DNA of 13,155 nt from Proteiniphilum sp. (GTDB lineage Bacteria > Bacteroidota > Bacteroidia > Bacteroidales > Dysgonomonadaceae). The position numbers were made by a program, and so were the translations under genes. Within the stretch, counting starts at the first letter, position 1, and each line of letters starts with the position of its first letter. The notes beneath the pieces are model-generated. The model was not told the origin of the DNA, did no database searches, and worked only from the letters and a program-made list of their open reading frames with translations. Below, piece by piece: positions 1 to 8,365 of the stretch. The stretch covers positions 1 to 13,155 of the forward strand of contig JAIRSV010000003.1 in the NCBI GenBank assembly GCA_031255275.1, in the 5' to 3' direction.

Positions 1-165
1 CAGAACACCGCGGTACTTCTCCACGACAGCGTCACCCTTCCGTGACGAACCGTCCTCGACGACCACCACCTCAAAACACTTCAAAGTCTGCACGCAAAGG
101 CTCGCCAGAAGTTCATCCAGCTCTTCCGGGCGATTATAAAGGGGTATAATGACAGAAAAAAACAT
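1..165 (-). CDS. Family 2 glycosyltransferase, N-terminal part (runs off the window)
   Basis: Reading the minus strand from an ATG at 165-163 gives 55 residues that open with FFSVIIPLYNRPEELDELL and continue to FEVVVVEDGSS. This is the classic N-terminus of a GT-A fold family 2 glycosyltransferase: the first beta strand and nucleotide-binding loop (SVIIPLYNR), then a second strand ending in an Asp (D38) of the type that contacts the nucleotide sugar. Such enzymes move a sugar from an activated donor to a glycan or lipid acceptor on the inner face of the membrane; acceptor and donor cannot be told from this fragment. An in-frame ATG at 201 would add 12 residues, but a well-formed promoter at 189-218 puts the transcript start downstream of 201, so 165 is preferred. 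The gene diverges from the glycan-utilisation locus and is probably unrelated to it. The catalytic half lies outside the window. Confidence 0.88.
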   Translation of the reverse strand, partial: MFFSVIIPLYNRPEELDELLASLCVQTLKCFEVVVVEDGSSRKGDAVVEKYRGVL

Positions 166-188
166 AAAAGCAGTTCGTTTAATCCCCG

Positions 189-218
189 CAAAGCTAACCA
201 TTTTATCCCACACCTCAA
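189..218 (-). promoter_or_regulatory. Bacteroides-type promoter for the glycosyltransferase gene
   Basis: On the minus strand, TTG (218-216, within a TTTTG run) is followed by exactly 19 nt and then TAGCTTTG (196-189). This matches the Bacteroides housekeeping consensus of a -33 TTG and a -7 TAnnTTTG. Transcription should start near 182, leaving a leader of about 17 nt before the ATG at 165. This decides the start codon of the glycosyltransferase. Confidence 0.75.
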
Positions 219-348
219 AACCCCGCCCTGTCCCCTCTCCGGAAGACATTCGCAAAGCCCCCGGCCGGCAAAAGTCCCCCCCTTCGTCCCCTTCCCCCAC
301 AGAGAACTTTTAAGAAATTCCGGAAACGGACGGTAAGTAAAATTATAT

Positions 349-356
349 TACTTTTG
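349..356 (+). promoter_or_regulatory. Candidate -7 box (TACTTTTG) for the ECF sigma gene
   Basis: TACTTTTG fits TAnnTTTG perfectly, but the position 19 nt upstream reads CGG, not TTG, so only half of the consensus is present. It lies about 79 nt before the ATG at 435, a reasonable leader. It also overlaps a TTG codon at 354 that would be the most upstream start of this reading frame, which argues against that start. A weak or activator-dependent promoter would suit a regulator kept at low level. Confidence 0.5.
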
Positions 357-434
357 TCCCCCGATAAAAGACAGTCACACATATTCGCCAACAGGCTACC
401 CGCATATACGGAAGAAAAAGAACGGAACTGCAGT

Positions 435-1031
435 ATGAAACAAAAAGAACAGCCCCCCCTGCCGGACACTCAAGCCATCACCCGCACACAGTTTGAAGAA
501 ATATTCTGCCGTCTTTATCCCCAGATAGCCACCTACGCCTCCGTCATCCTCGATGACAGGACAGCCGGCGAAGACATCGCCCAGGAAGTATTCGCTTACC
601 TCTGGGAAAAGCGCCACACCCTGCAGTCCGGCAACAGCCTCCACAGCTACCTCTTCCAGTCCGCCTACACACGCTGCATCGACAGTATCAAGAAAAACAG
701 GCGCAACGAAAAATACACCCGCGAATCCCTCCGGCAATTCACCGAAGAGTATCACACCTACCTCGAAAACAACTGTCAGCCCATACGCGAACTCCTCAGC
801 AAAGACTTCCGCGAAAGCCTCGACGCCCTGCTCAGCCGTCTCCCCCCCGCCCGCCGGCAAATCTTCAACCTCGTCTACCGCGACGGACTCAAGGCTAAAG
901 ACGTAGCCCAACAGCTGCAAATCCCCCGCCGCACCGTAGAAAGCCACATATATCTCACCCTGAAATTCCTGCGCACACACCTTGCTCCCAACGACTTCTT
1001 CCTCCTCACCCTCCTCTTTTTCGCAAAATAA
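435..1031 (+). CDS. ECF-type RNA polymerase sigma-70 factor (198 aa)
   Basis: This is an extracytoplasmic-function sigma factor that directs RNA polymerase to a small set of promoters, here presumably that of the susC operon. Region 2 spans roughly residues 20-90, with the core-binding and -10 contact helices around AGEDIAQEVFAYLWEKR and SLHSYLFQSAYTRCIDSIKKN. Region 4 spans roughly 127-182, with the helix-turn-helix around GLKAKDVAQQLQIPRRTVES. Regions 1 and 3 are absent, as in all ECF factors. The hydrophobic C-terminal tail (FFLLTLLFF) is common in Bacteroidota members. Length is normal with the ATG at 435; a TTG at 354 would add 27 residues of no recognisable character and falls inside the candidate promoter. 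The gene is followed after 79 nt by the anti-sigma gene, the usual pairing. Confidence 0.93.
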   Translation: MKQKEQPPLPDTQAITRTQFEEIFCRLYPQIATYASVILDDRTAGEDIAQEVFAYLWEKRHTLQSGNSLHSYLFQSAYTRCIDSIKKNRRNEKYTRESLRQFTEEYHTYLENNCQPIRELLSKDFRESLDALLSRLPPARRQIFNLVYRDGLKAKDVAQQLQIPRRTVESHIYLTLKFLRTHLAPNDFFLLTLLFFAK

Positions 1032-1110
1032 TCACCCTCTCGCTCCGTAGTTTTCCAGTCTTGAACGTTTTATATTCGTACAATATAGACGTTATTCATT
1101 ACTGTCAGCT

Positions 1111-2088
1111 ATGGACACCGGATTTTCGCTACTGATCAAGCAACTCGCCCAGCCTCTTTCTCCCCGTGAGCGCAGAGAGCTGGACGAATGGCGCTGTTAC
1201 ACTCCCGAAAATCGACAACTCTTTTCGGAAATAACCCGCCTCCGCCTGCTCAGCGAATACAATCGTCGCAACACCATAGCTGCAACGGCTCACGCCCTGG
1301 CACGCACGCTGGCCAAAATCCGTCGCCGCGCACGCGGGCGCCTTCTCCTCCGGATTACCCGGTACGCAGCCGCCCTCCTGGCCGCAGCAACACTCACACT
1401 CCCCGTACGGAAACCGTCGACAGCCGCCAAATACACGGCCATCACCGTTTCCGGAAACGAAACCGTCAAAAAAATACATCTCCCCGACGGCACGACAGTC
1501 TGGCTCGGCGCCTCGTCCGAACTGCAGATACCCGAAACCTATACATCCGCAAACCGGACAGTCGCACTGAAGGGAAAGGCCTATTTCGACGTAGAGAAAA
1601 ATCCCGAATCACCGTTACTCGTCACCACCCCCTGCATGAACATAAAGGTCACCGGCACCTCCTTCAACATCTGCGTGGACGACCGGAACCGGCATACAGA
1701 GACAGTACTCGTCTCCGGGACAGTGGTGCTGCAGGACAACCGCGGAAAGGAAATATTCGAAATGTCACCCGGCGAGCGAGTCCTCTACACCGTGGCAGGA
1801 AACAGCTACACGGTCAGCACGGTAGATGTCAACACATTTACCTCCTGGCACCTCGACCAGATAACATTCGAAAACGCCTCTCTCCGCGAAATCGTCAACA
1901 AGCTAAGCCGGCTGTACGATGTCAACATCAACCTCGAATCCAAAAAGTTGGCCGACCGTCGCTATCGCTGTGTCATCAACAGGGAGGAGACGCTGGAAGA
2001 AGCACTCGGCATACTCAGCTACCTGGCCCCCATCCATTACCGGATAGAAGACAGCGAAGTATTCATTTCAGAAAGAAAGATAGAATGA
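1111..2088 (+). CDS. FecR-family anti-sigma factor with DUF4974 C-terminal domain
   Basis: This inner-membrane anti-sigma factor (325 aa) holds the neighbouring ECF sigma factor inactive and receives a signal from the STN domain of the cognate SusC in the periplasm. Residues 1-80 form a basic cytoplasmic domain. Residues about 83-99 are a single membrane helix (RYAAALLAAATLTLPV). The FecR domain lies at about 115-210 and shows the usual LPDGTTVWLGASSELQ, then GKAYFDVEK and TGTSFNI. Residues 250-322 are a DUF4974 module (ITFENASLREIVNKLSRLYDVNI), the usual end of Bacteroidota FecR proteins. Upstream, TATATTCG at 1071-1078 is one mismatch from a -7 box but has no -33 partner, so co-transcription with the sigma gene across 79 nt is equally likely. 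The gap to susC is 133 nt. Confidence 0.93.
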   Translation: MDTGFSLLIKQLAQPLSPRERRELDEWRCYTPENRQLFSEITRLRLLSEYNRRNTIAATAHALARTLAKIRRRARGRLLLRITRYAAALLAAATLTLPVRKPSTAAKYTAITVSGNETVKKIHLPDGTTVWLGASSELQIPETYTSANRTVALKGKAYFDVEKNPESPLLVTTPCMNIKVTGTSFNICVDDRNRHTETVLVSGTVVLQDNRGKEIFEMSPGERVLYTVAGNSYTVSTVDVNTFTSWHLDQITFENASLREIVNKLSRLYDVNINLESKKLADRRYRCVINREETLEEALGILSYLAPIHYRIEDSEVFISERKIE

Positions 2089-2221
2089 AGACAACCTCAT
2101 CCGACAGCAGAAACCTGAATACTTCAAAAGTAACCCGGGCGTACATAATGACACACGTCAAAAAACAGAAGTACAAGTAAAAGTAAAACTCATCAATTCA
2201 AAAGACTAACAACAAAACTGT

Positions 2222-5200
2222 ATGAATGAACACGTAAAATACAAGAGCGGGATGATACATATCCCCCATCCGTTGCGAACGCTCAAAGCGTTCACACTGC
2301 TGCTCATGCTCAGCCTTCACGTCACCGTCTCCGCGGCCGCCGCCCAGACCGTAAACGTAAAACTGTCGCTGAACAACAACCCCACCGTGGCCCAGGTGAT
2401 AGAAGAACTGCACCGGCAAACGGGATATGAATTTTCTTACGACGCCGGCCTCCTCGCCGGGAAACTTACCGCCGTCACCGTCGACGCCGAGAACGAACAG
2501 ATGGAAACCCTCCTCACCCGTATCTTCCGCGACACCGGCATCAGCTTCAGAATCAAAAACAACCGGGTCTTTCTCAAAAACGAAACACCCTCTGAAACAC
2601 CCTCCGAAGCGCCGCAGCTCGAAACATCCCTGCAGCAACCCGCCGCAAGGAAAATCACGGGAACGGTAAAAGATGATAACGGCGATCCCGTCATCGGTGC
2701 CACCATCATCGAGCAAGGCAATCCCTCCGGCGGTACAGTCACCGACCTCGACGGAAACTTCACCCTCAACCTCTCCGCACCCGACGCTACGCTCGAAATA
2801 AGCTACGTCGGTTACCGGTCGCAAACCCTGTCCACCGCCGGGCGCAGCGTCCTCGACATCACTCTGCTCGAAGACACGCAAACTCTCGACGAAGTCGTCG
2901 TCACCGCCCTCGGCATCAGGCGCGAAGCCAAATCCCTTACTTACAACGTACAGGAAATCAAATCCTCCGAAGTCACCCTCGTAAAAGACGCCAGCTTCAT
3001 CAACAGCCTCGCCGGAAAAGTGGCAGGCGTACAGATCAACAGCAGCGCCTCCGGCGTCGGTGGCTCCACCCGCGTCGTAATGCGAGGCAACAAATCGCTG
3101 ACCGGTAACAACAACGCCCTCTACGTCATCGACGGTATACCCATGCCTGGCCTCAAAACCCATCAACCTGAAAGCACCTACGAAAACGGAGCGGATGAAG
3201 GTGATTTCGACGGCATATCCAACATAAACCCCGATGACATAGAATCCCTCAGCGTCCTCACCGGCGCAGCGGCCGCCGCTCTTTACGGCAGCCAGGGCGC
3301 CAACGGAGTCGTACTGATCACCACCCGGCGGGGAAGCGAAGGAAAACTGAAGCTGACCTATTCTAACAGCACCTCCTTCATGAACCCCTTCGTGATGCCG
3401 AAATTTCAGCACACTTACGGACAGGCAATGACCGGAGAATCGCCCGACAGCTGGGGCTCCAGACTGGAAACACCTTCCGGCTACCGTCCCAGAGACTTCT
3501 TCCGGACAGGCACCTCCGTCGGCAACGGCCTCAGCTTCTCCTTCGGGACAGCCAAAAACCAGACTTACGGATCTTTCTCCGCGCTCAACGCCCGGGGTAT
3601 CATTCCTACCAACGACTACGATCGTTACAACTTCTCCATCCGGAACTCGACGGAACTGATCGACAGCAAACTCTTCCTCGACCTCTCCGCCTTCTACATG
3701 AAGCAAAAAGACGTCAACGCGAAGACTCAGGGACGCTACCACAACCCCCTGCTGCCTGTCTACCTGTTCCCCCCCGGCGACGACATGGACAAATATAAGG
3801 TATACAAAAGATACAACGCCGAAAGAGGATTCTCCACACAGTTCTGGCAGTACGGAGGCGGTGACGAAAACATGCAGAATCCCTACTGGATTGTGAACGA
3901 AGAAAAGTTCATCAACAAGAGAGACCGTTACATGTTCAACATGACCCTGAAGTATGACATCCTCGACTGGATGACCCTCACCGGAAGGGCCAAGATAGAC
4001 AACCTCGAAGGCACGGCCGAACGGAAACTGGGCGCCTCTACGATCGAACTCTTCGCCTCACCCTTCGGCAACTACCTCCATAACAGCTATAACTCCCGCA
4101 ACAGCTACGCCGACGTCATACTCAACGTCGACAAGCGCTTCGACCGTTTCGGCGTCACCGCCAACCTCGGCGCCAGCTTGCAGGATACTCGCTATGAACT
4201 GACCGGTTACGAAGGACACCTCACCGTAGCCAATCACTTTCACTACAGCGGGATAGCCAATACCGGAACAGAATACGGAGGCAGCACAAAAGCCACACAG
4301 GACAAATATCACGACCAGCTTCAGGCCGGATTCGGAACCGTACAGCTCAACTACAACAGCCTCCTGTTCCTCGACCTCACCGGCCGCGTCGACTGGCCCT
4401 CCTCCCTCACATTCTCCCGGAAGAAGCACTTCTTCTATCCCAGCGTGGGACTGACCGGCGTCTTCAGCGACATGGTCGACCTCTCGCCCGCAAAGATTTC
4501 ATTCCTCAAAGGACGCATCTCCTACTCCGAAGTCGGGAACTATCCCGAACGCTTCATAGGAAAAACTTCCTACCGCGTGGAAAACGGCACTGTCAACCTC
4601 CTCTCCTATCCCTCGGCGCCCTATCTGAAGCCGGAAAGAACCCGCTCCTTCGAAACCGGGATCAATATGAAACTCTTCGACGCAAAGCTCGACCTGGACT
4701 TCACTTACTACAAGTCCAACACCTACAACCAGCTTTTCCGTCAAAACCTCTCGTCCACCACCGGCTACTCCTATCAGTATGTGAACGCCGGAAACGTGGA
4801 GAATAAAGGGATAGAACTCGCACTGGGTTACCGGCAGAAAATAGGACAGGTCAACTGGCACACCAACCTCACCTACACCCTCAACCGGAACCGGATTGTG
4901 GAACTCATCCCCGAAGGAACTCCGGATCCGAGGACGGGAGAACCGATGCAGGAAGAGAACAGAATGGAGGTGGGATCCCGCACCCCCGAAGGCTATCAGA
5001 TGATCCTTACGAAAGGCGGTTCCATCGGCGACATATACGTAACCGGACTGCAGACGGATCACCAGGGATACATCAAGGTTGATCCCTATACCGGCGTCGT
5101 CTCCTCCGACAAGCAGACACTCCTCTATGCCGGAAACGCCAGTCCCAAATACAATTTGGGATTCCGCAACTCATTCTCCTGGAAAGGATTCAACCTCAGC

Positions 5201-5632
5201 CTCCTGTTAGACGCCAGGGTAGGCGGCGTTGTCGTGTCGGCCACCGAAATGATCATGGGCAAGTATGGCGTATCGCAAGCCTCCGCCAAAGCCCGTGAAG
5301 AAGGCGGCGTCCCCATAAACGGAAAACCCGTAAACGCAGAGAACTACTACAAGGAAGTGGGTCACGCTACGCTGGCGCCATTCGTATACAGCGCCACAAA
5401 CGTCAGGCTGAGGGAAATGGCCCTGTCATACACCCTCCCCGCCGGCTGGCTCGACAACAGGCTGGAAGCGGTAGAACTCTCCCTCACCGGGCGAAACCTC
5501 CTGATGATCTACAACAGGGCGCCGTTCGATCCGGAACTGACGGCATCCACCGGCACCTATTTCCAGGGATACGACTACTTCATGCAACCAAGCCTCCGCA
5601 GTCTGGGATTCGGCCTGAAAGTCATTTTCTAA
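2222..5632 (+). CDS. susC-like: SusC-family TonB-dependent outer-membrane transporter with STN domain
   Basis: This 1136-aa protein is an outer-membrane beta barrel that imports oligosaccharides using TonB energy, with the SusD protein as its lid. Domain order: signal peptide (about 1-41, cut after the Ala-rich stretch); STN domain (about 43-118, VAQVIEELHRQTGYEFSYD); a Thr/Pro/Glu linker repeating ETPS (121-131); a carboxypeptidase-regulatory-like domain (about 144-216, GTVKDDNGDPVIGATI to DLDGNFTL); TonB box around 223-231 (DEVVVTALG); plug (about 235-370) with MRGNKSLTGNNNALYVIDGIP; then the barrel, ending in a terminal Phe as outer-membrane proteins do. An STN domain is found in transporters that signal to FecR-type anti-sigma factors, so this gene fits the two upstream genes. 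The 133-nt leader region lacks a TAnnTTTG box. An internal ATG at 2252 is an alternative start just before the signal peptide core. Confidence 0.96.
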   Translation: MNEHVKYKSGMIHIPHPLRTLKAFTLLLMLSLHVTVSAAAAQTVNVKLSLNNNPTVAQVIEELHRQTGYEFSYDAGLLAGKLTAVTVDAENEQMETLLTRIFRDTGISFRIKNNRVFLKNETPSETPSEAPQLETSLQQPAARKITGTVKDDNGDPVIGATIIEQGNPSGGTVTDLDGNFTLNLSAPDATLEISYVGYRSQTLSTAGRSVLDITLLEDTQTLDEVVVTALGIRREAKSLTYNVQEIKSSEVTLVKDASFINSLAGKVAGVQINSSASGVGGSTRVVMRGNKSLTGNNNALYVIDGIPMPGLKTHQPESTYENGADEGDFDGISNINPDDIESLSVLTGAAAAALYGSQGANGVVLITTRRGSEGKLKLTYSNSTSFMNPFVMPKFQHTYGQAMTGESPDSWGSRLETPSGYRPRDFFRTGTSVGNGLSFSFGTAKNQTYGSFSALNARGIIPTNDYDRYNFSIRNSTELIDSKLFLDLSAFYMKQKDVNAKTQGRYHNPLLPVYLFPPGDDMDKYKVYKRYNAERGFSTQFWQYGGGDENMQNPYWIVNEEKFINKRDRYMFNMTLKYDILDWMTLTGRAKIDNLEGTAERKLGASTIELFASPFGNYLHNSYNSRNSYADVILNVDKRFDRFGVTANLGASLQDTRYELTGYEGHLTVANHFHYSGIANTGTEYGGSTKATQDKYHDQLQAGFGTVQLNYNSLLFLDLTGRVDWPSSLTFSRKKHFFYPSVGLTGVFSDMVDLSPAKISFLKGRISYSEVGNYPERFIGKTSYRVENGTVNLLSYPSAPYLKPERTRSFETGINMKLFDAKLDLDFTYYKSNTYNQLFRQNLSSTTGYSYQYVNAGNVENKGIELALGYRQKIGQVNWHTNLTYTLNRNRIVELIPEGTPDPRTGEPMQEENRMEVGSRTPEGYQMILTKGGSIGDIYVTGLQTDHQGYIKVDPYTGVVSSDKQTLLYAGNASPKYNLGFRNSFSWKGFNLSLLLDARVGGVVVSATEMIMGKYGVSQASAKAREEGGVPINGKPVNAENYYKEVGHATLAPFVYSATNVRLREMALSYTLPAGWLDNRLEAVELSLTGRNLLMIYNRAPFDPELTASTGTYFQGYDYFMQPSLRSLGFGLKVIF

Positions 5633-5656
5633 CCAAACCTCACAAAAACAACTGAA

Positions 5657-7291
5657 ATGAAAAGATATAAATTAACAAACAGCATAAGGAAAGCCGTCAC
5701 ATACACCGTAGCCTTCCTGTTTTTCGCGCTGACGGCCTGTACGGACAAGTTCGACGAATACAACACCAACCCCAACGGCGTCAGCGATCTGGGGAAAGAT
5801 AACCTCGAATACGGATTCTTTTCCGCCATGCAGCTGCAAGTCTTCCCCATCGGCGACGACTCCAATCCCTATCAGAGGATGTGCAACCTCATCGGGGACA
5901 TCTACAGCTGCTACCTCACCGGCACGCACAGCTGGAACGGCGACAATAACGGTATGACTTACGTCCCCTACGAAGACTGGATCAGAGTCCCCTACGAAGT
6001 CGCTTTCTCCCGCTTCATGCCCAACTATTACAAGATTGTGGCGCTCGCCCGGAAAGACAATAAGCCGGACGCCCTGGCGCTGGCGCAGATACTGAAAGTA
6101 TTCGCCATGCACCGGATAACCGACATGTATGGTCCCATCCCCTATTCCAGGCTGGGAGGAGAGAGCAAGGCAACTCCCTATGATTCGCAGGAAACAATCT
6201 ACAAGACATTCTTCAAAGAACTGGAAGAGGCCGTGACGGAACTGAACGAATTTGTAGAAAGCTACGGCGCAAGCATGAAGCCCTACAAAAACTTCGACCT
6301 GATATACGGCGGCGACTATGTGAAATGGATCCGGTTCGCCAATACGCTCCGTCTCCGTCTCGCCATGAGGATCCGCTATGCCGACCCGGTGACGGCCAAA
6401 AAGCTTGCCGAAGATGCGATCAAAGCACCCTATGGCGTCATCACCGAGAACGCCGACAATGCTCTGCTGAAAACCACGGGATCCACCATAATCAACCACC
6501 CGCTGAAGATGATCTGGGACGACTATCAGGACACCCGGATGAGTGCCAACATGGAATCCTTCCTCGTCGGATACAAAGACCCCCGTCTCCCCGTCTACTT
6601 TCAGCCGGCAACCAGTACCGCCGCCAACGCTCGGCAATACATGGGCGTCCGTTCCGGCGCAGCCTACATGAGGGTGCTCTATAACGCATACCGCGCCTTC
6701 TCGTCACCCAACGTCACCGTCTCCACACCCGTACAGTGGATGGTGGCGGCAGAATCCTGGTTTCTCCGGGCGGAAGGCGCCCTGATCGGCTGGGATATGA
6801 GCGGAACGGCTGAAAACCTCTACGTCGAGGGTATCAAAAAATCATTCGAGCAGCGCGGCGTGAGCGGAGCGGATGCCTATTCGCAGAACAGCACCAACAA
6901 ACCCGCAGCCGTACAGGACATCATCTACTTCGGCAATTCCGTATCCGCCTCCAGCGGCCTCGTCTCCACCAGCACGGTTAAGTGGAACGCAGCGGCATCC
7001 ACCGAAGAGTCTCTCGAACGTATTATCACCCAGAAATGGCTGGCCCTTTTCCCCGACGGACAGGAGGCCTGGTCGGAATTCAGGAGAACCGCCTATCCGA
7101 AACTGTTCCCCGTAGCCACCAATAACAGCGGCGGTGCGGTGAATACCCTGAAACAGATAAGAAGGATTCCCTATCCCAACGAAGAGTACCAGAATCCCAC
7201 GGCCGGCCCGGAAGTAACCAAAGCCGTCGCGGAACTGCTGGGTGGCCCCGATACCGGCGGAACGCAGCTCTGGTGGGACAAAAAGAAATGA
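5657..7291 (+). CDS. susD-like: SusD/RagB-family surface glycan-binding lipoprotein
   Basis: This 544-aa lipoprotein is the partner that caps the SusC barrel and passes glycan into it. The signal peptide ends in a lipobox (ALTAC), with Cys28 as the lipidated residue. The mature start CTDKFDEYNTNPNGVSD is typical of the SusD-like branch related to those of high-mannose N-glycan loci. Helical TPR-like stretches are seen around residues 130-270, including ALALAQILKVFAMHRITDMYGPIPYS, the best conserved SusD signature (start of the helix pair plus the D-x-YG-x-IPYS loop). Later blocks such as LFPDGQEAWSEFRRTAYPKL and IRRIPYPNEEYQNP are the usual C-terminal hallmarks. It begins 24 nt after susC and ends 30 nt before the GH18 gene, so it sits in the same operon. 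Sugar specificity cannot be read from sequence. Confidence 0.95.
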   Translation: MKRYKLTNSIRKAVTYTVAFLFFALTACTDKFDEYNTNPNGVSDLGKDNLEYGFFSAMQLQVFPIGDDSNPYQRMCNLIGDIYSCYLTGTHSWNGDNNGMTYVPYEDWIRVPYEVAFSRFMPNYYKIVALARKDNKPDALALAQILKVFAMHRITDMYGPIPYSRLGGESKATPYDSQETIYKTFFKELEEAVTELNEFVESYGASMKPYKNFDLIYGGDYVKWIRFANTLRLRLAMRIRYADPVTAKKLAEDAIKAPYGVITENADNALLKTTGSTIINHPLKMIWDDYQDTRMSANMESFLVGYKDPRLPVYFQPATSTAANARQYMGVRSGAAYMRVLYNAYRAFSSPNVTVSTPVQWMVAAESWFLRAEGALIGWDMSGTAENLYVEGIKKSFEQRGVSGADAYSQNSTNKPAAVQDIIYFGNSVSASSGLVSTSTVKWNAAASTEESLERIITQKWLALFPDGQEAWSEFRRTAYPKLFPVATNNSGGAVNTLKQIRRIPYPNEEYQNPTAGPEVTKAVAELLGGPDTGGTQLWWDKKK

Positions 7292-7321
7292 AACCGTAAG
7301 TAACCGCTAAAAAACAACATA

Positions 7322-8350
7322 ATGAAAGTAAGTATAAAAAAATATGTAAGCCTGCTGACAGGCATAATGTTTCTCTTCTCCTGCTCGGACTGGACCGACA
7401 ACAAATCGCTGGAATTGCAGAAACCCGCCGAGAAATCGGAAGAATATTACCGGAATTTAAAAGCCTATAAAGCCTCAGACCACCAGGTAACCTTCGGATG
7501 GTTCGGCGGATGGAATCCCGACGCCCCCTCCAGATCCCGGAGTCTGTCATCAGTCCCCGACAGCGTAGACATCATCTCCATCTGGGGAGACAACAAGCTG
7601 GATACGGACGCCAAAAGAAGGGATCTGAGATACGTTCAGGAAAAATACGGGACAAAGGTCACATTCACGATCTTCGCCCACGACCTTCCGAAAGGCTATG
7701 AAGACTCGGACGACGGAATCCGGCAATACGCAAGAGACGTCACCGTCGGAGTATTCGAATACGGATACGACGGCCTTGACCTGGACTACGAACCGGGGTA
7801 CGCCGGCTACAACTTCTATTTTATGAACAAAGACAAAATGGAAGTATTCGTAAAAACCCTGGGCGAAATCCTGGGGCCGAAATCCGGATCGGGAAAGCTC
7901 CTGATAATAGACGGCGTCCCGGGATACCTCAAGCCGGGGCTGAGCGAGTACTTCGACTACGGGATAGTGCAATCCTACTACAGCGGAGGCTATTATGACC
8001 TGCAAAACCGCTTTATGCAGGCAGCCGCCGCCGGATGGAAGCCGGATCAGTACATCTTCACGGAAGACTTCGAACGACACTGGAACGACGGAGGTGCCTC
8101 CTTCCTGCAGCGCAACGGTTCACGCGTGCGCAGCCTCGAAGGGATGGCCGGCTTCCAGATAGAGCTGACCGTGGACGGAAAAACTGCCCTCTACCGGAAA
8201 AAGGGATGCGGCACCTATCACATGGAGTATGACTACAACAATACCCCCGATTACAAATACCTGCGTCAAGCCATTCAGATAATGAATCCGGCCGGGAAAA
8301 CGCCGATCCCCTCCGGTATAATTACAGTGGCTGAAAAAGAAAAAAAGTGA
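7322..8350 (+). CDS. GH18 lipoprotein, probable endo-beta-N-acetylglucosaminidase
   Basis: This 342-aa lipoprotein (lipobox LFSC, Cys21) carries a compact glycoside hydrolase family 18 barrel. The catalytic signature DxxDxDxE is intact as D150-G-L-D153-L-D155-Y-E157; E157 would be the acid/base and D155 the residue that positions the substrate N-acetyl group. An early strand (VTFGWFGGWNP, residues 56-66) and a later IVQSYYSGGYYD (215-226) match the substrate-cleft strands of bacterial ENGases. Family enzymes cut the chitobiose core of N-glycans. Its place directly after SusD, its lipid anchor and its short length without extra domains suggest it acts on the outer surface to free glycans for import. 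Some GH18-like proteins in this position are non-catalytic glycan binders, but those usually lose the glutamate, which is kept here. Chitinase-like activity is less likely given the SusCD context. Start ATG is followed at once by a normal signal peptide. Confidence 0.88.
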   Translation: MKVSIKKYVSLLTGIMFLFSCSDWTDNKSLELQKPAEKSEEYYRNLKAYKASDHQVTFGWFGGWNPDAPSRSRSLSSVPDSVDIISIWGDNKLDTDAKRRDLRYVQEKYGTKVTFTIFAHDLPKGYEDSDDGIRQYARDVTVGVFEYGYDGLDLDYEPGYAGYNFYFMNKDKMEVFVKTLGEILGPKSGSGKLLIIDGVPGYLKPGLSEYFDYGIVQSYYSGGYYDLQNRFMQAAAAGWKPDQYIFTEDFERHWNDGGASFLQRNGSRVRSLEGMAGFQIELTVDGKTALYRKKGCGTYHMEYDYNNTPDYKYLRQAIQIMNPAGKTPIPSGIITVAEKEKK

Positions 8351-8365
8351 TAACGATCCAAACAG

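Noticed and set aside
166..201. Upstream ATG at 201 for the glycosyltransferase
   Set aside because: A perfect promoter at 189-218 places the transcript start downstream of this codon, and the family normally begins a few residues before SVIIPLYN.
354..434. Upstream TTG start adding 27 residues to the sigma factor
   Set aside because: The TTG is part of the candidate -7 box TACTTTTG (349-356), and the added residues have no sigma-factor character; ATG at 435 gives the usual length.
2132..2159. AACCC and CGTC before susC as an ECF -35/-10 pair
   Set aside because: AAC and CGT are 21 nt apart, longer than the usual ECF spacing, and nothing else supports them. The promoter may still lie in this gap, but I cannot place it.
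1188..2180. 330-codon frame overlapping the anti-sigma gene in another phase
   Set aside because: Arg/Pro/His-rich translation typical of a shifted frame of C-rich DNA; the FecR protein in the other phase is unmistakable.
2198..3742. 514-codon antisense frame opposite susC
   Set aside because: The strong preference for C in third codon positions of susC removes stops on the opposite strand. The translation is low-complexity, rich in G, V, E and D, with no recognisable domain.
5672..6637. 321-codon antisense frame opposite the susD-like gene
   Set aside because: Same codon-bias effect; sense-strand SusD domains are clear and the antisense product resembles nothing.
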